Below are positions 30,124 to 39,705 of a DNA stretch of 64,000 nt, one piece after another (position 1 is the first letter of the stretch; every line of letters starts with the position of its first letter). Under the pieces are notes generated by a model, which saw only the letters and a list, made by a program, of their open reading frames with translations, was not told the DNA's origin and made no database searches. The stretch comes from Paenibacillus borealis. GTDB taxonomy: Bacteria > Bacillota > Bacilli > Paenibacillales > Paenibacillaceae. The stretch covers positions 2,232,001 through 2,296,000 of the forward strand of contig NZ_CP009285.1 of NCBI RefSeq assembly GCF_000758665.1, read 5' to 3'. A program made the translations under genes and the position numbers.

Positions 30124-31092
30124 ATGAAGCAAGGAGCGGCAATAGGGACAGCGGATATACATGCTGCTGCAACCTACCGCAGCAGGCGGGAGCTGCGCTT
30201 CAGACGTCTGAAGCGGGACAAATGGCTCTACATCCTGCTGACCCCTGGACTCCTGTATTTTCTCGTATTTAAATATGTACCGATGTGGGGAGTGCTGCTC
30301 GCGTTCAAAGATTATCAGCCTTTTCTGGGCTTCTGGAAAAGTGATTGGGTCGGTCTTGAGCATTTTCGCACGTTCTTCCAGAATCCTGACTTCTTCATGC
30401 TGCTGCGCAATACGCTCGTGTTGTCGCTGTATAATCTGGTGTTCTTTTTTCCGGCCCCGATTATACTTGCGCTGCTGCTGAATGAAGTCCGGCTGTCCTT
30501 CTACAAAAGAACCATTCAGACGATGATTTATGTGCCGCATTTCATCTCCATGGTCATTGTCGCCAGCATCTCGTATGTGTTCCTGACTACACAGGGCGGT
30601 GCTGTCAACGAATTCCTGTACTCGGTAACCGGGAGCAAGATTGATTTCCTGGCCAGCCCTGACTGGTTCCGCCCGCTGATCATTCTCCAGACCATCTGGA
30701 AGGAATGCGGCTGGGGAACGATTATCTTTCTGGCGGCACTGGCCGGTGTCGATGTAGAGCAATATGAAGCAGCCGTAGTGGACGGGGCCAGCCGCTGGCG
30801 CCAGACCTGGCATATTACACTGCCGGCGATCCGCAGCACTATTGTCATCCTGCTGATTCTGCGGATGGGAACCATTCTGGATAATGGTTTTGAGCAGATT
30901 TATCTGATGATGAACGCGCTGAACCGTGAAGTGGCCGAGGTGTTTGATACATATGTCTACGCACTTGGCATAACGCAGGGAGCCTTCAGCTACAGTACGG
31001 CAGTCGGACTGTTCAAGTCGGTTATCGGGGTTGTACTGGTGCTTGGCACCAACTGGCTCGCCAAGAAATCGGGCGAATCGGGACTTTATTGA
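30124..31092 (+). CDS. ABC carbohydrate transporter permease (LplB type)
   Basis: A 322-residue inner-membrane permease with six predicted helices after a basic N-terminal tail. The EAA loop is EAAVVDGASRWRQTWHITLP. ATG 30124 lies 6 bases after GGAGGTG; an in-frame ATG at 30109 is upstream of that site. It is the first gene of the operon running to about 41810, and is likely paired with the YtcP-type permease and binding lipoprotein that follow. It resembles YtePQ/LplB-type rhamnogalacturonan transporters. Confidence 0.93.
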   Translation: MKQGAAIGTADIHAAATYRSRRELRFRRLKRDKWLYILLTPGLLYFLVFKYVPMWGVLLAFKDYQPFLGFWKSDWVGLEHFRTFFQNPDFFMLLRNTLVLSLYNLVFFFPAPIILALLLNEVRLSFYKRTIQTMIYVPHFISMVIVASISYVFLTTQGGAVNEFLYSVTGSKIDFLASPDWFRPLIILQTIWKECGWGTIIFLAALAGVDVEQYEAAVVDGASRWRQTWHITLPAIRSTIVILLILRMGTILDNGFEQIYLMMNALNREVAEVFDTYVYALGITQGAFSYSTAVGLFKSVIGVVLVLGTNWLAKKSGESGLY

Positions 31093-31108
31093 AAGGGAGG
31101 CTGCGTGC

Positions 31109-31993
31109 GTGGCTAAACGTTACCGGAGTGCCGGAGAAATTACTTTTGACGTATTTAATTATTTTGTATTGGGAGTTATCGGAATCGCCGCAATCCTGCC
31201 GTTTCTGTTTGTGGTCTCCGGTTCGTTCGCAACCGAGGCGGAAATTACGAAGCGCGCTGTCTTTCTGATTCCGACTACCATCTCGTTTGATGCCTACCGG
31301 TTCATTTTCTCCACGGATACCATTGTGAGAAGTATCGGGGTATCGCTGTATGTAACGGTGATCGGAACGGCGGTCAACTTGTTTTTCACGGTTACCATGG
31401 CGTATCCGATGGCCAAACGTTATCTGATGGGCCGAAATGTAATCCTTAATCTGGTTATTTTCACCATGCTGTTCGGGGGCGGGATGATTCCTACCTATCT
31501 GGTAATCCGCGAGCTGCAGCTGCTGGATACGCTGAATGCCTTGATTCTTCCGGGGGCGATCAGCGCCTTCAACCTGATTATCGTCAAAAACTTCTTCCAG
31601 GAGCTCCCGGTCGAGATTGAGGAGGCGGCCCGCATCGACGGATGTACCGAGCTGGGTCTGCTGTGGAAGATCGTACTGCCGCTCTCCAAGCCTGTGCTGG
31701 CGACGTTCACCCTCTTTTATGCGGTCGGACACTGGAATAACTTCTTCTCGGCGCTGCTCTACATTAATGATCCGTCCAAGTGGCCGCTGCAGGTGATGCT
31801 GCGCCAGATCGTTATGCTGTCCCAGTCGGCAGCCGGCGATCTAAGCTCGATGGACCCGAATTTCGTACAGCCGCCTGAGCAGTCGATCAAGATGGCAGTT
31901 ATCGTGGTCGGCACACTGCCGATTATGTGCGTCTATCCGTTTCTGCAAAAACATTTCGCCAAAGGGGTGATGCTCGGTTCGGTTAAGGGGTAA
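31109..31993 (+). CDS. ABC carbohydrate transporter permease (YtcP/LplC type)
   Basis: A 294-residue permease with six predicted helices and the EAA loop EEAARIDGCTELGLLWKIVLP. It ends FAKGVMLGSVKG like its counterpart at 8714. I chose GTG 31109, 8 bases after AAAGGGAGG. It forms the heterodimeric channel with the previous gene, 16 bases away. Confidence 0.93.
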   Translation: MAKRYRSAGEITFDVFNYFVLGVIGIAAILPFLFVVSGSFATEAEITKRAVFLIPTTISFDAYRFIFSTDTIVRSIGVSLYVTVIGTAVNLFFTVTMAYPMAKRYLMGRNVILNLVIFTMLFGGGMIPTYLVIRELQLLDTLNALILPGAISAFNLIIVKNFFQELPVEIEEAARIDGCTELGLLWKIVLPLSKPVLATFTLFYAVGHWNNFFSALLYINDPSKWPLQVMLRQIVMLSQSAAGDLSSMDPNFVQPPEQSIKMAVIVVGTLPIMCVYPFLQKHFAKGVMLGSVKG

Positions 31994-32028
31994 ACAAGTT
32001 ATGCCAACATACAAAGGGAGGCTAAGTA

Positions 32029-33636
32029 ATGAAGATTGAGCGCAAACAAGGTTCCATACATTTGAAACGATGGTTGTTTATGTTACTAGCTGTTATTATG
32101 ATTTTAAGTGTGTTTACCGCCTGCGGGAACAATGGGGAGAACGCTGCAGCAGGGCAGAAGGATACGGCCGGCAGTGAAGGGAATGCTGCGGGCGGAACAG
32201 AAGCTGCAGAACCGCTGGATCTGACGCTGATGCTGCCGATTTTCAAAACGAATTATCCGAAGGACGGCAGTCCGGTTGCCGCCAAGCTGGAGGAGCTTAC
32301 TAACACCAAGATTCATTTCGAGTGGGTGCCGAATGCTTCCTATACCGACAAATTCAATATTACACTGGCTTCAGGCAAGCTGCCTGACATTATCTATGTT
32401 GGTGATGTGAAGGCATCCAGCTTCGTCAATGCGGCAAGATCGGGTGCTTTCTGGGAGGTAGGTCCTTACCTGAAGGATTATCCGAATCTGAGCGGAGCGA
32501 AGGAAGTTATTCTGAGCAACTCAGCCATCGACGGCAAGAACTATGGTGTCTACAGAGGGCGGGCACTGGGCCGCAACGGCGTGGTTTTCCGCAAGGACTG
32601 GCTGGAGAAGCTGGGGCTGGAGACTCCGCAGACTGTGGATGATTTCTATAATATGCTAAAAGCGTTCAAGGAGCAGGACCCTGACGGCAACGGTCAAGCC
32701 GACACGTACGGCATGGTGCTGGTGAAGTGGACAGGCGGATGGGCCAGCGGCTTCGATACGATCAAGCTATGGTTCGGTTCCCCGAACAAATGGGGTGTAC
32801 AGGATGGCAAGCTGGTTCCTGAGCATGAGTATCCGCAGTACTTGGAAGCGCTTAAGTTTATGAAAAAGCTGTATGATGAGCAGCTGATCAACTCAGACTT
32901 CGCGGTGATGGACAGCTCCAAATGGAATGATCCGGTCGTTAACAACAAAGCCGGGGTCATTGTTGATGTGGTGGATAACGGGGCACGGCTCGACGACAAG
33001 ATTCATGCCGCACTCCAGAAGGAAGGCACAGATGAGCCTGACCGCCATTATATGGATGTCATCGGCGGGGTGACAGGAACGGACGGCGCACTGCATACCC
33101 TTCCGACCTCCGGTTTCTCCGGCATGCTGGCCATACCGAAGTCTTCGGTCAAAACCGAGGCAGAGCTGAAGCAGGTGCTGACGTTCCTGGACCGCTTGAA
33201 TGAAGAGGATCTTCAGACGATGCTGAACTACGGAATTGAAGGTGTCCATTACAATCTGGTGGACGGTTATATTGAACGCTCAAGTGACACAGTTCTGCTG
33301 GAATCGGAAGTGGAAGGGCTGAACCAGATGCTGCCGTTCATTCCGGAGGACAAGGCGAAGCAAGTGAAGCAAACGGCATTGCGCTTGAAACAGACCGAAG
33401 TGCAGAAGGCCAATGAAGCGACGATTGTGACCAATCCTGCTGAAGCGCTGATCTCTGCAGTGTATACCCAGAAGGGCTCGCAGCTGGATAACGTAATTAA
33501 TGATGCGCGCATCAAATTCATTGTCGGCCAGATTGATGAAGCGGGCTTGAAATCAGCGTTTGAGGTATGGCGGAAGACCGGCGGAGACGAGCTTGTGACT
33601 GAAATGAACGAATTGTACGCAAAAACGGGCAAATAA
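32029..33636 (+). CDS. Extracellular solute-binding lipoprotein (LplA type)
   Basis: A 535-residue binding lipoprotein. The signal has a long N-region and hydrophobic core, with the lipobox VFTAC near residue 28. The mature part is the family-1 carbohydrate-binding fold with DPDGNGQADTYG, a calcium-loop-like segment common in LplA proteins. It is only distantly like the two lipoproteins at 6032 and 13343, so it likely binds a different sugar; the neighbours suggest rhamnogalacturonan oligosaccharides. Confidence 0.93.
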   Translation: MKIERKQGSIHLKRWLFMLLAVIMILSVFTACGNNGENAAAGQKDTAGSEGNAAGGTEAAEPLDLTLMLPIFKTNYPKDGSPVAAKLEELTNTKIHFEWVPNASYTDKFNITLASGKLPDIIYVGDVKASSFVNAARSGAFWEVGPYLKDYPNLSGAKEVILSNSAIDGKNYGVYRGRALGRNGVVFRKDWLEKLGLETPQTVDDFYNMLKAFKEQDPDGNGQADTYGMVLVKWTGGWASGFDTIKLWFGSPNKWGVQDGKLVPEHEYPQYLEALKFMKKLYDEQLINSDFAVMDSSKWNDPVVNNKAGVIVDVVDNGARLDDKIHAALQKEGTDEPDRHYMDVIGGVTGTDGALHTLPTSGFSGMLAIPKSSVKTEAELKQVLTFLDRLNEEDLQTMLNYGIEGVHYNLVDGYIERSSDTVLLESEVEGLNQMLPFIPEDKAKQVKQTALRLKQTEVQKANEATIVTNPAEALISAVYTQKGSQLDNVINDARIKFIVGQIDEAGLKSAFEVWRKTGGDELVTEMNELYAKTGK

Positions 33637-33716
33637 AATCCGGCCCCTCTCCAGGCACCGGCCGGTTTATCCCGTTAAAGCTGCGTGACAGCAACTCTAA
33701 ACTATGGATTCGGCTG

Positions 33717-36092
33717 GTGAATGAAATGGAGAATGGAACGGCAGGAGAACGGAACGGTTATACAAGGAGACGGGGTGGCCGGAAAGGCCGGTATTACCGC
33801 AATAATCTTATTATTGTGCTGATCGTCTCGTCCATCCCCGGTCTGATCATCGGGTCACTTGTGTACTTTATGGCAGGAGGCAATCTGGAGAAGGAGCTGC
33901 TTGAGATGCATAACAGGCAGATCGAGCAGCGTGCGGATAACATTAATGACCAGCTGTCCAATCTGGAGCTGATGCTGGCCCACTGGGCGTTCGAGCCGAA
34001 GTTTGACTACAGCCTGAGCAACATGGACTTCACCCTGAATCATGAACGGGCCTGGGATATTACCAAAACCCTGGTGGTCATGCAGGGCTCGAATTCGATG
34101 GCGCGGCAGGTGGAGCTGTATCTGGCAGGCGATCAGCCGGTGCTGTTCAGCACAGAATACGGGACACTGGCCCCCGAAGAGGACGCAGTGTACGGGAAGC
34201 TGCTGGAGCAGGAGCGGAGCACCTACTGGACGGAGTGGGCGTTTGATCCGGCCAAGCCGGAGCAGAAGGAGCTGACGCTGGTGCATCATATTCCCGGCGG
34301 CAGCCTGGAGCCCTTCGGGGCGCTGCTGCTGCGGATGGACACGGAGAAGGTATCCGCCATGCTGCGGACCATGACCCCGTACAACACAGGGGAAGTATTC
34401 ATGCAGCAGAAGTCCGGCGGCCTGTTCATCTCCGGAAACGGGATTGATGCCGCTACGCCCTTTGTTGCTGCGCTGCAGAAGGCGATAGCAGACAGAGGCA
34501 GCCAGGGCAGCACCTCGTTTCTGTATGACTGGGATGGAGTTACCTTCGCGGTGACCTACGGTGATTTCTCACGGATTGCCAGTGAATGGATGTATGTGTC
34601 GGCTTCTCCGATATCCAGTGTGACCTCTCCGGTGGTGAGGCTGTCCCGGATGATCATCCTGGTCAGCCTGTGTGCACTGCTGCTTGCGGCAGTGCTGTCC
34701 TGGATTGCTTCACGCAAAATCTACTCACCCGTCCGCCGCCTGCTCCAGACGCTGCTCCCCGAGCATGCGGTCTCCGGAAGCCGGGTGGACGAGATGACGC
34801 TGATTGAGCGGCACTGGCAGAATCTGCACGGGCAGCGGCATGCCCTCCAGTACACGCTTTCGGAGCAGCTTCCGCATGTGCAGCAGAGCTTCCTACACCA
34901 ATTGTTCCAGGGGTACCTGTACGCATATTCCGAGCAGGACCTGCAGAGCCGGATGAAGCAATACAAATGGGAAGTGGAGAATTGCGTTTTTGTGGTGCTG
35001 TATATCCAGCTGACCGGGATCTCCAGCCTGGAGGGCAAGTTCCGCAGCGGTGATGAGAGCCTGGTATCCTTCGCGGCGGTGAACATTATCGGCGAAATGG
35101 CCGCTGAGCATTTCGGGCGGGCAGAGACCGTCAATCTCCATGATCTTACGTCGGGCATCCTGCTGATTGAGCCGGGAAGCGGTCCGGAGCAAGGCCGGGT
35201 CCAGGCTTTTGGCGAAGAACTGGCTGCCACCATCAACCGGATGCTCAAGCTGCAGGCAACTGTGGCGTACAGTGCGCCTATAGACAGTATTTCCGGCATT
35301 CCCCGGTCATTCGAAGCCGCGAAGCAGGCGGCCAGCCACTGCAGGTATGGGGGCGGGAATCAGGTGGTCAGCCTGGAGCAGCTGGAGCGGGAAGGGCAAG
35401 GCGCACAGCTGCCGCAGTATTCGTTCGCGCTGGAGCGCGGCCTCATTCAGGCGCTGCGTACCGGTGAGGCGGAAGAAGCAGACCGGCTGCTGGAGGAGTT
35501 CCTGGAGACGCTGTCTGGCGGCGGCGCGAAGGTCATTGACGTGCAGCAGGGCATGCTGCATCTGCTCGGCGCGATCCTGCATGCGGTGCTTGAGGCAGGG
35601 ATTGCCCCGAATCAGCTGTTCAAAGGCAAGAACCTGTATGCAAGCCTCTCACAGATCCATGAGCCGGGAATGATCCTGTCCTGGTTCCGCGTGCAGGTGG
35701 TGGCCCCTTTCCTGAAGGAGCTGTGCGAACGTTCGGACGCCGGGATCCGGCGGACGATTGATCAGGCCATGCTGTACATCCAGCAGCATTATATGGACAA
35801 TATTTCGCTGGACAGCTGTGCGGATTATACGGGCACCAGCCCTTTTCTGCTCAGCAAGTCGTTTAAACGGGTAACCGGAATTAATTTTATCGATTATTTA
35901 ACGGAATTGCGGCTGGATAAAGCCAAGGAGCTGCTGCGCGACACCGATCTGAAAATGAACGATGTCGCCCTGCAGGTCGGCTATCAGCAGAGTTATTTCA
36001 ACCGGATATTCAAAAAACAGGAGGACATCACTCCGACACGCTACCGTGAACTGAGCCGGCATGAAGGAGAGAAGGAGAACGGAACAAGGTGA
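33717..36092 (+). CDS. YesS-like membrane AraC-family regulator
   Basis: A 791-residue regulator built like the one at 10950. A transmembrane helix near 30-52 (LIIVLIVSSIPGLIIGSLVYF), an extracellular sensor, and a second helix near 305-325 (MIILVSLCALLLAAVLSW) precede the cytoplasmic region. The C-terminal AraC domain (about 690-785) contains DSCADYTGTSPFLLSKSFKR and VALQVGYQQSYFNRIFKK. The start is uncertain: GTG 33717 or ATG 33726, neither with a strong site. In B. subtilis YesS activates the rhamnogalacturonan genes; the same role is likely here. Confidence 0.88.
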   Translation: MNEMENGTAGERNGYTRRRGGRKGRYYRNNLIIVLIVSSIPGLIIGSLVYFMAGGNLEKELLEMHNRQIEQRADNINDQLSNLELMLAHWAFEPKFDYSLSNMDFTLNHERAWDITKTLVVMQGSNSMARQVELYLAGDQPVLFSTEYGTLAPEEDAVYGKLLEQERSTYWTEWAFDPAKPEQKELTLVHHIPGGSLEPFGALLLRMDTEKVSAMLRTMTPYNTGEVFMQQKSGGLFISGNGIDAATPFVAALQKAIADRGSQGSTSFLYDWDGVTFAVTYGDFSRIASEWMYVSASPISSVTSPVVRLSRMIILVSLCALLLAAVLSWIASRKIYSPVRRLLQTLLPEHAVSGSRVDEMTLIERHWQNLHGQRHALQYTLSEQLPHVQQSFLHQLFQGYLYAYSEQDLQSRMKQYKWEVENCVFVVLYIQLTGISSLEGKFRSGDESLVSFAAVNIIGEMAAEHFGRAETVNLHDLTSGILLIEPGSGPEQGRVQAFGEELAATINRMLKLQATVAYSAPIDSISGIPRSFEAAKQAASHCRYGGGNQVVSLEQLEREGQGAQLPQYSFALERGLIQALRTGEAEEADRLLEEFLETLSGGGAKVIDVQQGMLHLLGAILHAVLEAGIAPNQLFKGKNLYASLSQIHEPGMILSWFRVQVVAPFLKELCERSDAGIRRTIDQAMLYIQQHYMDNISLDSCADYTGTSPFLLSKSFKRVTGINFIDYLTELRLDKAKELLRDTDLKMNDVALQVGYQQSYFNRIFKKQEDITPTRYRELSRHEGEKENGTR

Positions 36093-36280
36093 GACGGTAC
36101 CAACTGATTTCTCATTTACCGTGTTCCTATATAAGAAGCACTAAAGAAATGAACAAAAAGCGAAAGGAGAGGAGGGGAAATTTGGAACTGACTTAAGTGT
36201 GTCTTATATAATAAGTAGCTTTCTCCGGCCCGGATCATTAGTCTCTGTGATCGGTGATGTCACATAAGGAGATGACCGTA

Positions 36281-38932
36281 TTGTCCTCAGCCATGCCGAT
36301 ACATTTACGGTGGTTGAACCAGCCTGCAGCTGCTGCGGGGGTTACCTGGGGTGTACCCTGGTCCAAGGGAGAGCTGAAGCGCGGAGACTTGTCCGCCCTA
36401 TGTCTTAACGGAGCTGCGGACGGTTCCGCTCTGCCTCTGCAGAGCCGCCCGGCTGCCTATTGGCCGGACGGCAGCATCAAGTGGTCGTTTCATTCAGCCG
36501 TATGCCCGGAAGGGAGTACGGATGGTTATACGCTGGAACAGTCTGCGGAGCCGGTGGCTATGCCGGCAGCACTGCAGGTGTCCGTTCAAGAAACAGAAGA
36601 AGCCTATATTGTCGATACCGGCACTATCCTGTGTACTGTGGGCAAGCAGGGTACGGGACTGATCTCCCGGATCATCCGCCGGGTTCAGGCGGCATCTGCA
36701 GGTTCCGAAGAGCAGCTCCTGTGCAGCGGAAGTGAGCTGGTCTGCCTCCGTGAGCAGCGGGATACGCTCAGCGGTGAGCTGACACTGCTGCAGGAACGCT
36801 TTACGGGTGTGACCCGCAAGGCCAGTCTGGAAGAAGCCGGACCGCTGCGTGCTGTGATTTGTCTGGAAGGCAGGCATAGAAACATCAGGGGAGCCAGAGA
36901 ATGGCTTCCTTATACTTTACGGCTGTACTTCTACGCCGGACTGGAATCCATCCGGCTGGTGCATACCTTTCATTATGACGGTAATCCGCAGCAGGATTTC
37001 ATCAAGGGGCTGGGCATTGTGTTCAAGGTGCCGCTAAGCGGTCCGCTGTACAACCGCCATGTCCGGCTGGCGGGCAGTGAAGGCATCTTCAGCGAGTCTC
37101 CGAAGACGCTTCATACCCGCAGAACTAAAGGCAAATACGCTGACATGTTCGCCGGGCAGCTGGAAGGAAAGAGCCTGCAGTTTGACCTGGAGGAGGATGC
37201 TTATTTTACAGGGCTGCTTCAGGATTCGGCGGTGTGGGACAGCTTCCGGCTGGTTCAGGATTCGTCCGAGCATTATGGGATACATAAGCGGACAGGGGCG
37301 GGCTGCACCTGGATTAAGGGGGCAGAAGGCCGGCGGGCAGGAGGGCTAAGCTATGTCGGGTCGGAGTGCGGCGGGCTGGCCGCCGCAGTGAAGAACTTCT
37401 GGCGGAAGCACCCGTCCGGGCTGGAGATTACCGGCACCTCCGGCAGTGAAGCAGCATTAACAGTCTGGTTCTGGTCGCCGGAAGTCCCGGCTATGGACCT
37501 GCGCCACTATGATACGAAGACGCATGTGGAGTCCTCCTATGAAGGCGCGGATGAACTGCGCGCTACGCCCTACGGTATTGCGAGCACCAACGAGCTGACC
37601 TTGTGGTGCACCGCACGCACGCCGGAAACTGCACAGCTGCTGCGGATGCAGCAGGAAGCGGATGAACCGGCGCTGCTGGTCTGCGCTCCGGAGTATTATC
37701 ACCGCAGCCGGGCGTTCGGACTCTGGAGCCTGCCGGACCGGAGCACAGCGGTTAAGGCCTGCCTGGAGGACCGGCTGGACGGTATTATCAGCTTTTACCA
37801 GTCCGAGATCGAACAGCGGAAATGGTACGGCCTCTGGGATTACGGTGACTTCATGCACAGCTATGATCCGGTCCGTCATGTCTGGAATTATGATCTGGGC
37901 GGCTGCGCCTGGCAGAATGCCGAGCTGGTGCCGAACATGTGGCTGTGGGTGAGCTTCCTGCGGACCGGGCGTGCAGATATATTCCGTATGGCGGAAGCGA
38001 TGACCCGGCACACCAGCGAGGTGGATGTCTATCATTTCGGGGAATACGCAGGTCTTGGCTCGCGGCATAATGTCGTGCACTGGGGCTGCGGCTGTAAGGA
38101 AGCGCGGATTGCCATGGCCGGCCTGCACCGCTACTTCTATTATCTGACCGGCGATGAGCGGACCGGTGGCATCATGGACAGTGTGAAGGATGCGGATTAT
38201 TCCACGGTGACGCTGGACCCGATGCGGGCTTATTTTCCGAAGGATGAGTTTCCGACACATGTGCGGGTAGGTCCGGATTGGGCGGCATTCAGCTCCAACT
38301 GGATGACCCGCTGGGAACGGTATGAAGATACGGCGTACCGCGACAAAATCATAACGGGAATTGATTGTATTAAAGCGGCCAATCTGCGGCTGATCTCCGG
38401 TCCAACCTATGGATATGATCCTAAGACGGGAATGCTTAGCGCCATGGGTGATGATAACTGGGGACGGCATCTGGCGATCAGCATGGGCGGGCCGCAGGTG
38501 TGGTTCGAGCTGGCGATGATGCTGGAGGACCCGGAGTGGGAGGATATGCTTGCAGAGTTCGGCGTGTTCTACAATCTGCCCGAGGAAGAGAAGGATGTCA
38601 TTGCCGGAGGTGCGATTACAGGCAAGCTGCGGTTTGAGCATCCGGTCCTGAGTGTGGCTATCGCCGCCTATGGCGCATGGTACAGGGATGACCGGGCCAC
38701 TGCTGAACGCTGCTGGAGCATCCTGCTGGAGAATCCGTTCGGAGCCGTTAATCTCCAGGAAGAGCAGATCCGGGTTACCTACATGGAACCTCTTAATGAG
38801 ATCGGCTGGATGAATACAAATGAAGCTTCACAGTGGTCGCTGAACACGATCATTGCCTTGGAGCTGATTGCTGAAGCTCTACCGGAGCGGGGAGCAGGGA
38901 CGGATACAGGGAAGGCGGTGGCGGCTGAATGA
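36281..38932 (+). CDS. YetA-like exo-rhamnogalacturonan lyase family protein
   Basis: About 883 residues, the size of B. subtilis YetA and fungal PcRGLX (PL26). Domain order fits the family: an N-terminal RIFT-barrel part with the signature GVTWGVPWSKGEL, a central beta-sandwich, and an alpha/alpha-toroid in the last ~400 residues (WYGLWDYGDFMHSYDP, HNVVHWGCGCKEAR). No signal peptide, so it would act on imported oligosaccharides. The best start is TTG 36281, 9 bases after AAGGAG 36266-36271; in-frame ATG 36257 lies before that site. It overlaps the next gene by 4 bases. Lyase activity is inferred from family and context, not from identified catalytic residues. Confidence 0.83.
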   Translation: MSSAMPIHLRWLNQPAAAAGVTWGVPWSKGELKRGDLSALCLNGAADGSALPLQSRPAAYWPDGSIKWSFHSAVCPEGSTDGYTLEQSAEPVAMPAALQVSVQETEEAYIVDTGTILCTVGKQGTGLISRIIRRVQAASAGSEEQLLCSGSELVCLREQRDTLSGELTLLQERFTGVTRKASLEEAGPLRAVICLEGRHRNIRGAREWLPYTLRLYFYAGLESIRLVHTFHYDGNPQQDFIKGLGIVFKVPLSGPLYNRHVRLAGSEGIFSESPKTLHTRRTKGKYADMFAGQLEGKSLQFDLEEDAYFTGLLQDSAVWDSFRLVQDSSEHYGIHKRTGAGCTWIKGAEGRRAGGLSYVGSECGGLAAAVKNFWRKHPSGLEITGTSGSEAALTVWFWSPEVPAMDLRHYDTKTHVESSYEGADELRATPYGIASTNELTLWCTARTPETAQLLRMQQEADEPALLVCAPEYYHRSRAFGLWSLPDRSTAVKACLEDRLDGIISFYQSEIEQRKWYGLWDYGDFMHSYDPVRHVWNYDLGGCAWQNAELVPNMWLWVSFLRTGRADIFRMAEAMTRHTSEVDVYHFGEYAGLGSRHNVVHWGCGCKEARIAMAGLHRYFYYLTGDERTGGIMDSVKDADYSTVTLDPMRAYFPKDEFPTHVRVGPDWAAFSSNWMTRWERYEDTAYRDKIITGIDCIKAANLRLISGPTYGYDPKTGMLSAMGDDNWGRHLAISMGGPQVWFELAMMLEDPEWEDMLAEFGVFYNLPEEEKDVIAGGAITGKLRFEHPVLSVAIAAYGAWYRDDRATAERCWSILLENPFGAVNLQEEQIRVTYMEPLNEIGWMNTNEASQWSLNTIIALELIAEALPERGAGTDTGKAVAAE

Positions 38933-39624
38933 CTGCGCAGAAGGACCTGGCGCTGATCCCGGAAGGCTGGCGGGAGATCTACCGAAATCCCCTGGAAGAG
39001 CCCGGGCAAGCGGCGGATTTCCGGATGGAAGGTGACGGCATAGCAACCTTTCCGCTGGGACGTCTAAGGCTGGAGAGTGTGCGGGGGGCGGAAGAAGGGC
39101 AGAAGGCGAATGTGGTCTTCTGGTGCCCGGAGGTTTTCCCGGCGGAGCTTGCGGTATCGTGGAAGTTCCGCCCGCTGCGGGAACCGGGACTGGCCATTCT
39201 GTTCTTCGCTGCTGCAGGCAGCGGGGGCAAGGATCTGTTTGATCCGTCCCTGCCGGTCCGCACGGGGGAATATGACCAGTACCATCATGGGGAGATGAAC
39301 GCTTTTCACATTTCTTATTTCCGCCGGATGTGGGAAGAGGAGCGGTCCTTTCATACCTGTAATCTGCGTAAAAGCTACGGCTTCCACCTTGCCGCGCAAG
39401 GCGCTGATCCGCTGCCGGATGTGGCTGATATGACCAGAGCCTACCGGATGCTGGTCGTGAAGCACGGGCCTGCCGTGACCTTTGCCGTGGACGGGTTACC
39501 GCTGCTGCATTGGGTGGATGATGGCTCGTCCTTCGGTCCGCTGCTCGCAGGCGGCCGAATCGGCTTCCGGCAGATGGCGCCGCTGATTGCAGAATACAGT
39601 GATCTGACTGTCTATGCTCCGTGA
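38929..39624 (+). CDS. YesU-like DUF1961 family protein
   Basis: A 231-residue protein closely like B. subtilis YesU: shared blocks include VFWCPE.FP, LFFAAAG..G.DLFDPSL, YRNPL, FHLAAQGADPLP and IGFRQMAP. The fold is a concanavalin-type beta-sandwich. Its activity is not established, but in B. subtilis it belongs to the rhamnogalacturonan cluster. It starts within the stop of the YetA-like gene (ATGA overlap), so the two are translationally coupled and may act on the same oligosaccharide. It is cytoplasmic. Confidence 0.88.
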   Translation: MTAQKDLALIPEGWREIYRNPLEEPGQAADFRMEGDGIATFPLGRLRLESVRGAEEGQKANVVFWCPEVFPAELAVSWKFRPLREPGLAILFFAAAGSGGKDLFDPSLPVRTGEYDQYHHGEMNAFHISYFRRMWEEERSFHTCNLRKSYGFHLAAQGADPLPDVADMTRAYRMLVVKHGPAVTFAVDGLPLLHWVDDGSSFGPLLAGGRIGFRQMAPLIAEYSDLTVYAP

Positions 39625-39705
39625 ATGACTGGATTTTCCCGGCTGTCCGGATTCACGATAGCGGTATAGATCATTCATTTGATATTCAAAGGAGGCATAA
39701 CAGCA

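Noticed and set aside
29869..30813. 314-residue minus-strand frame
   Set aside because: It is an antisense shadow of the LplB-type permease, which has clear family motifs.
37457..38641. 394-residue minus-strand frame
   Set aside because: Antisense shadow of the YetA-like gene.
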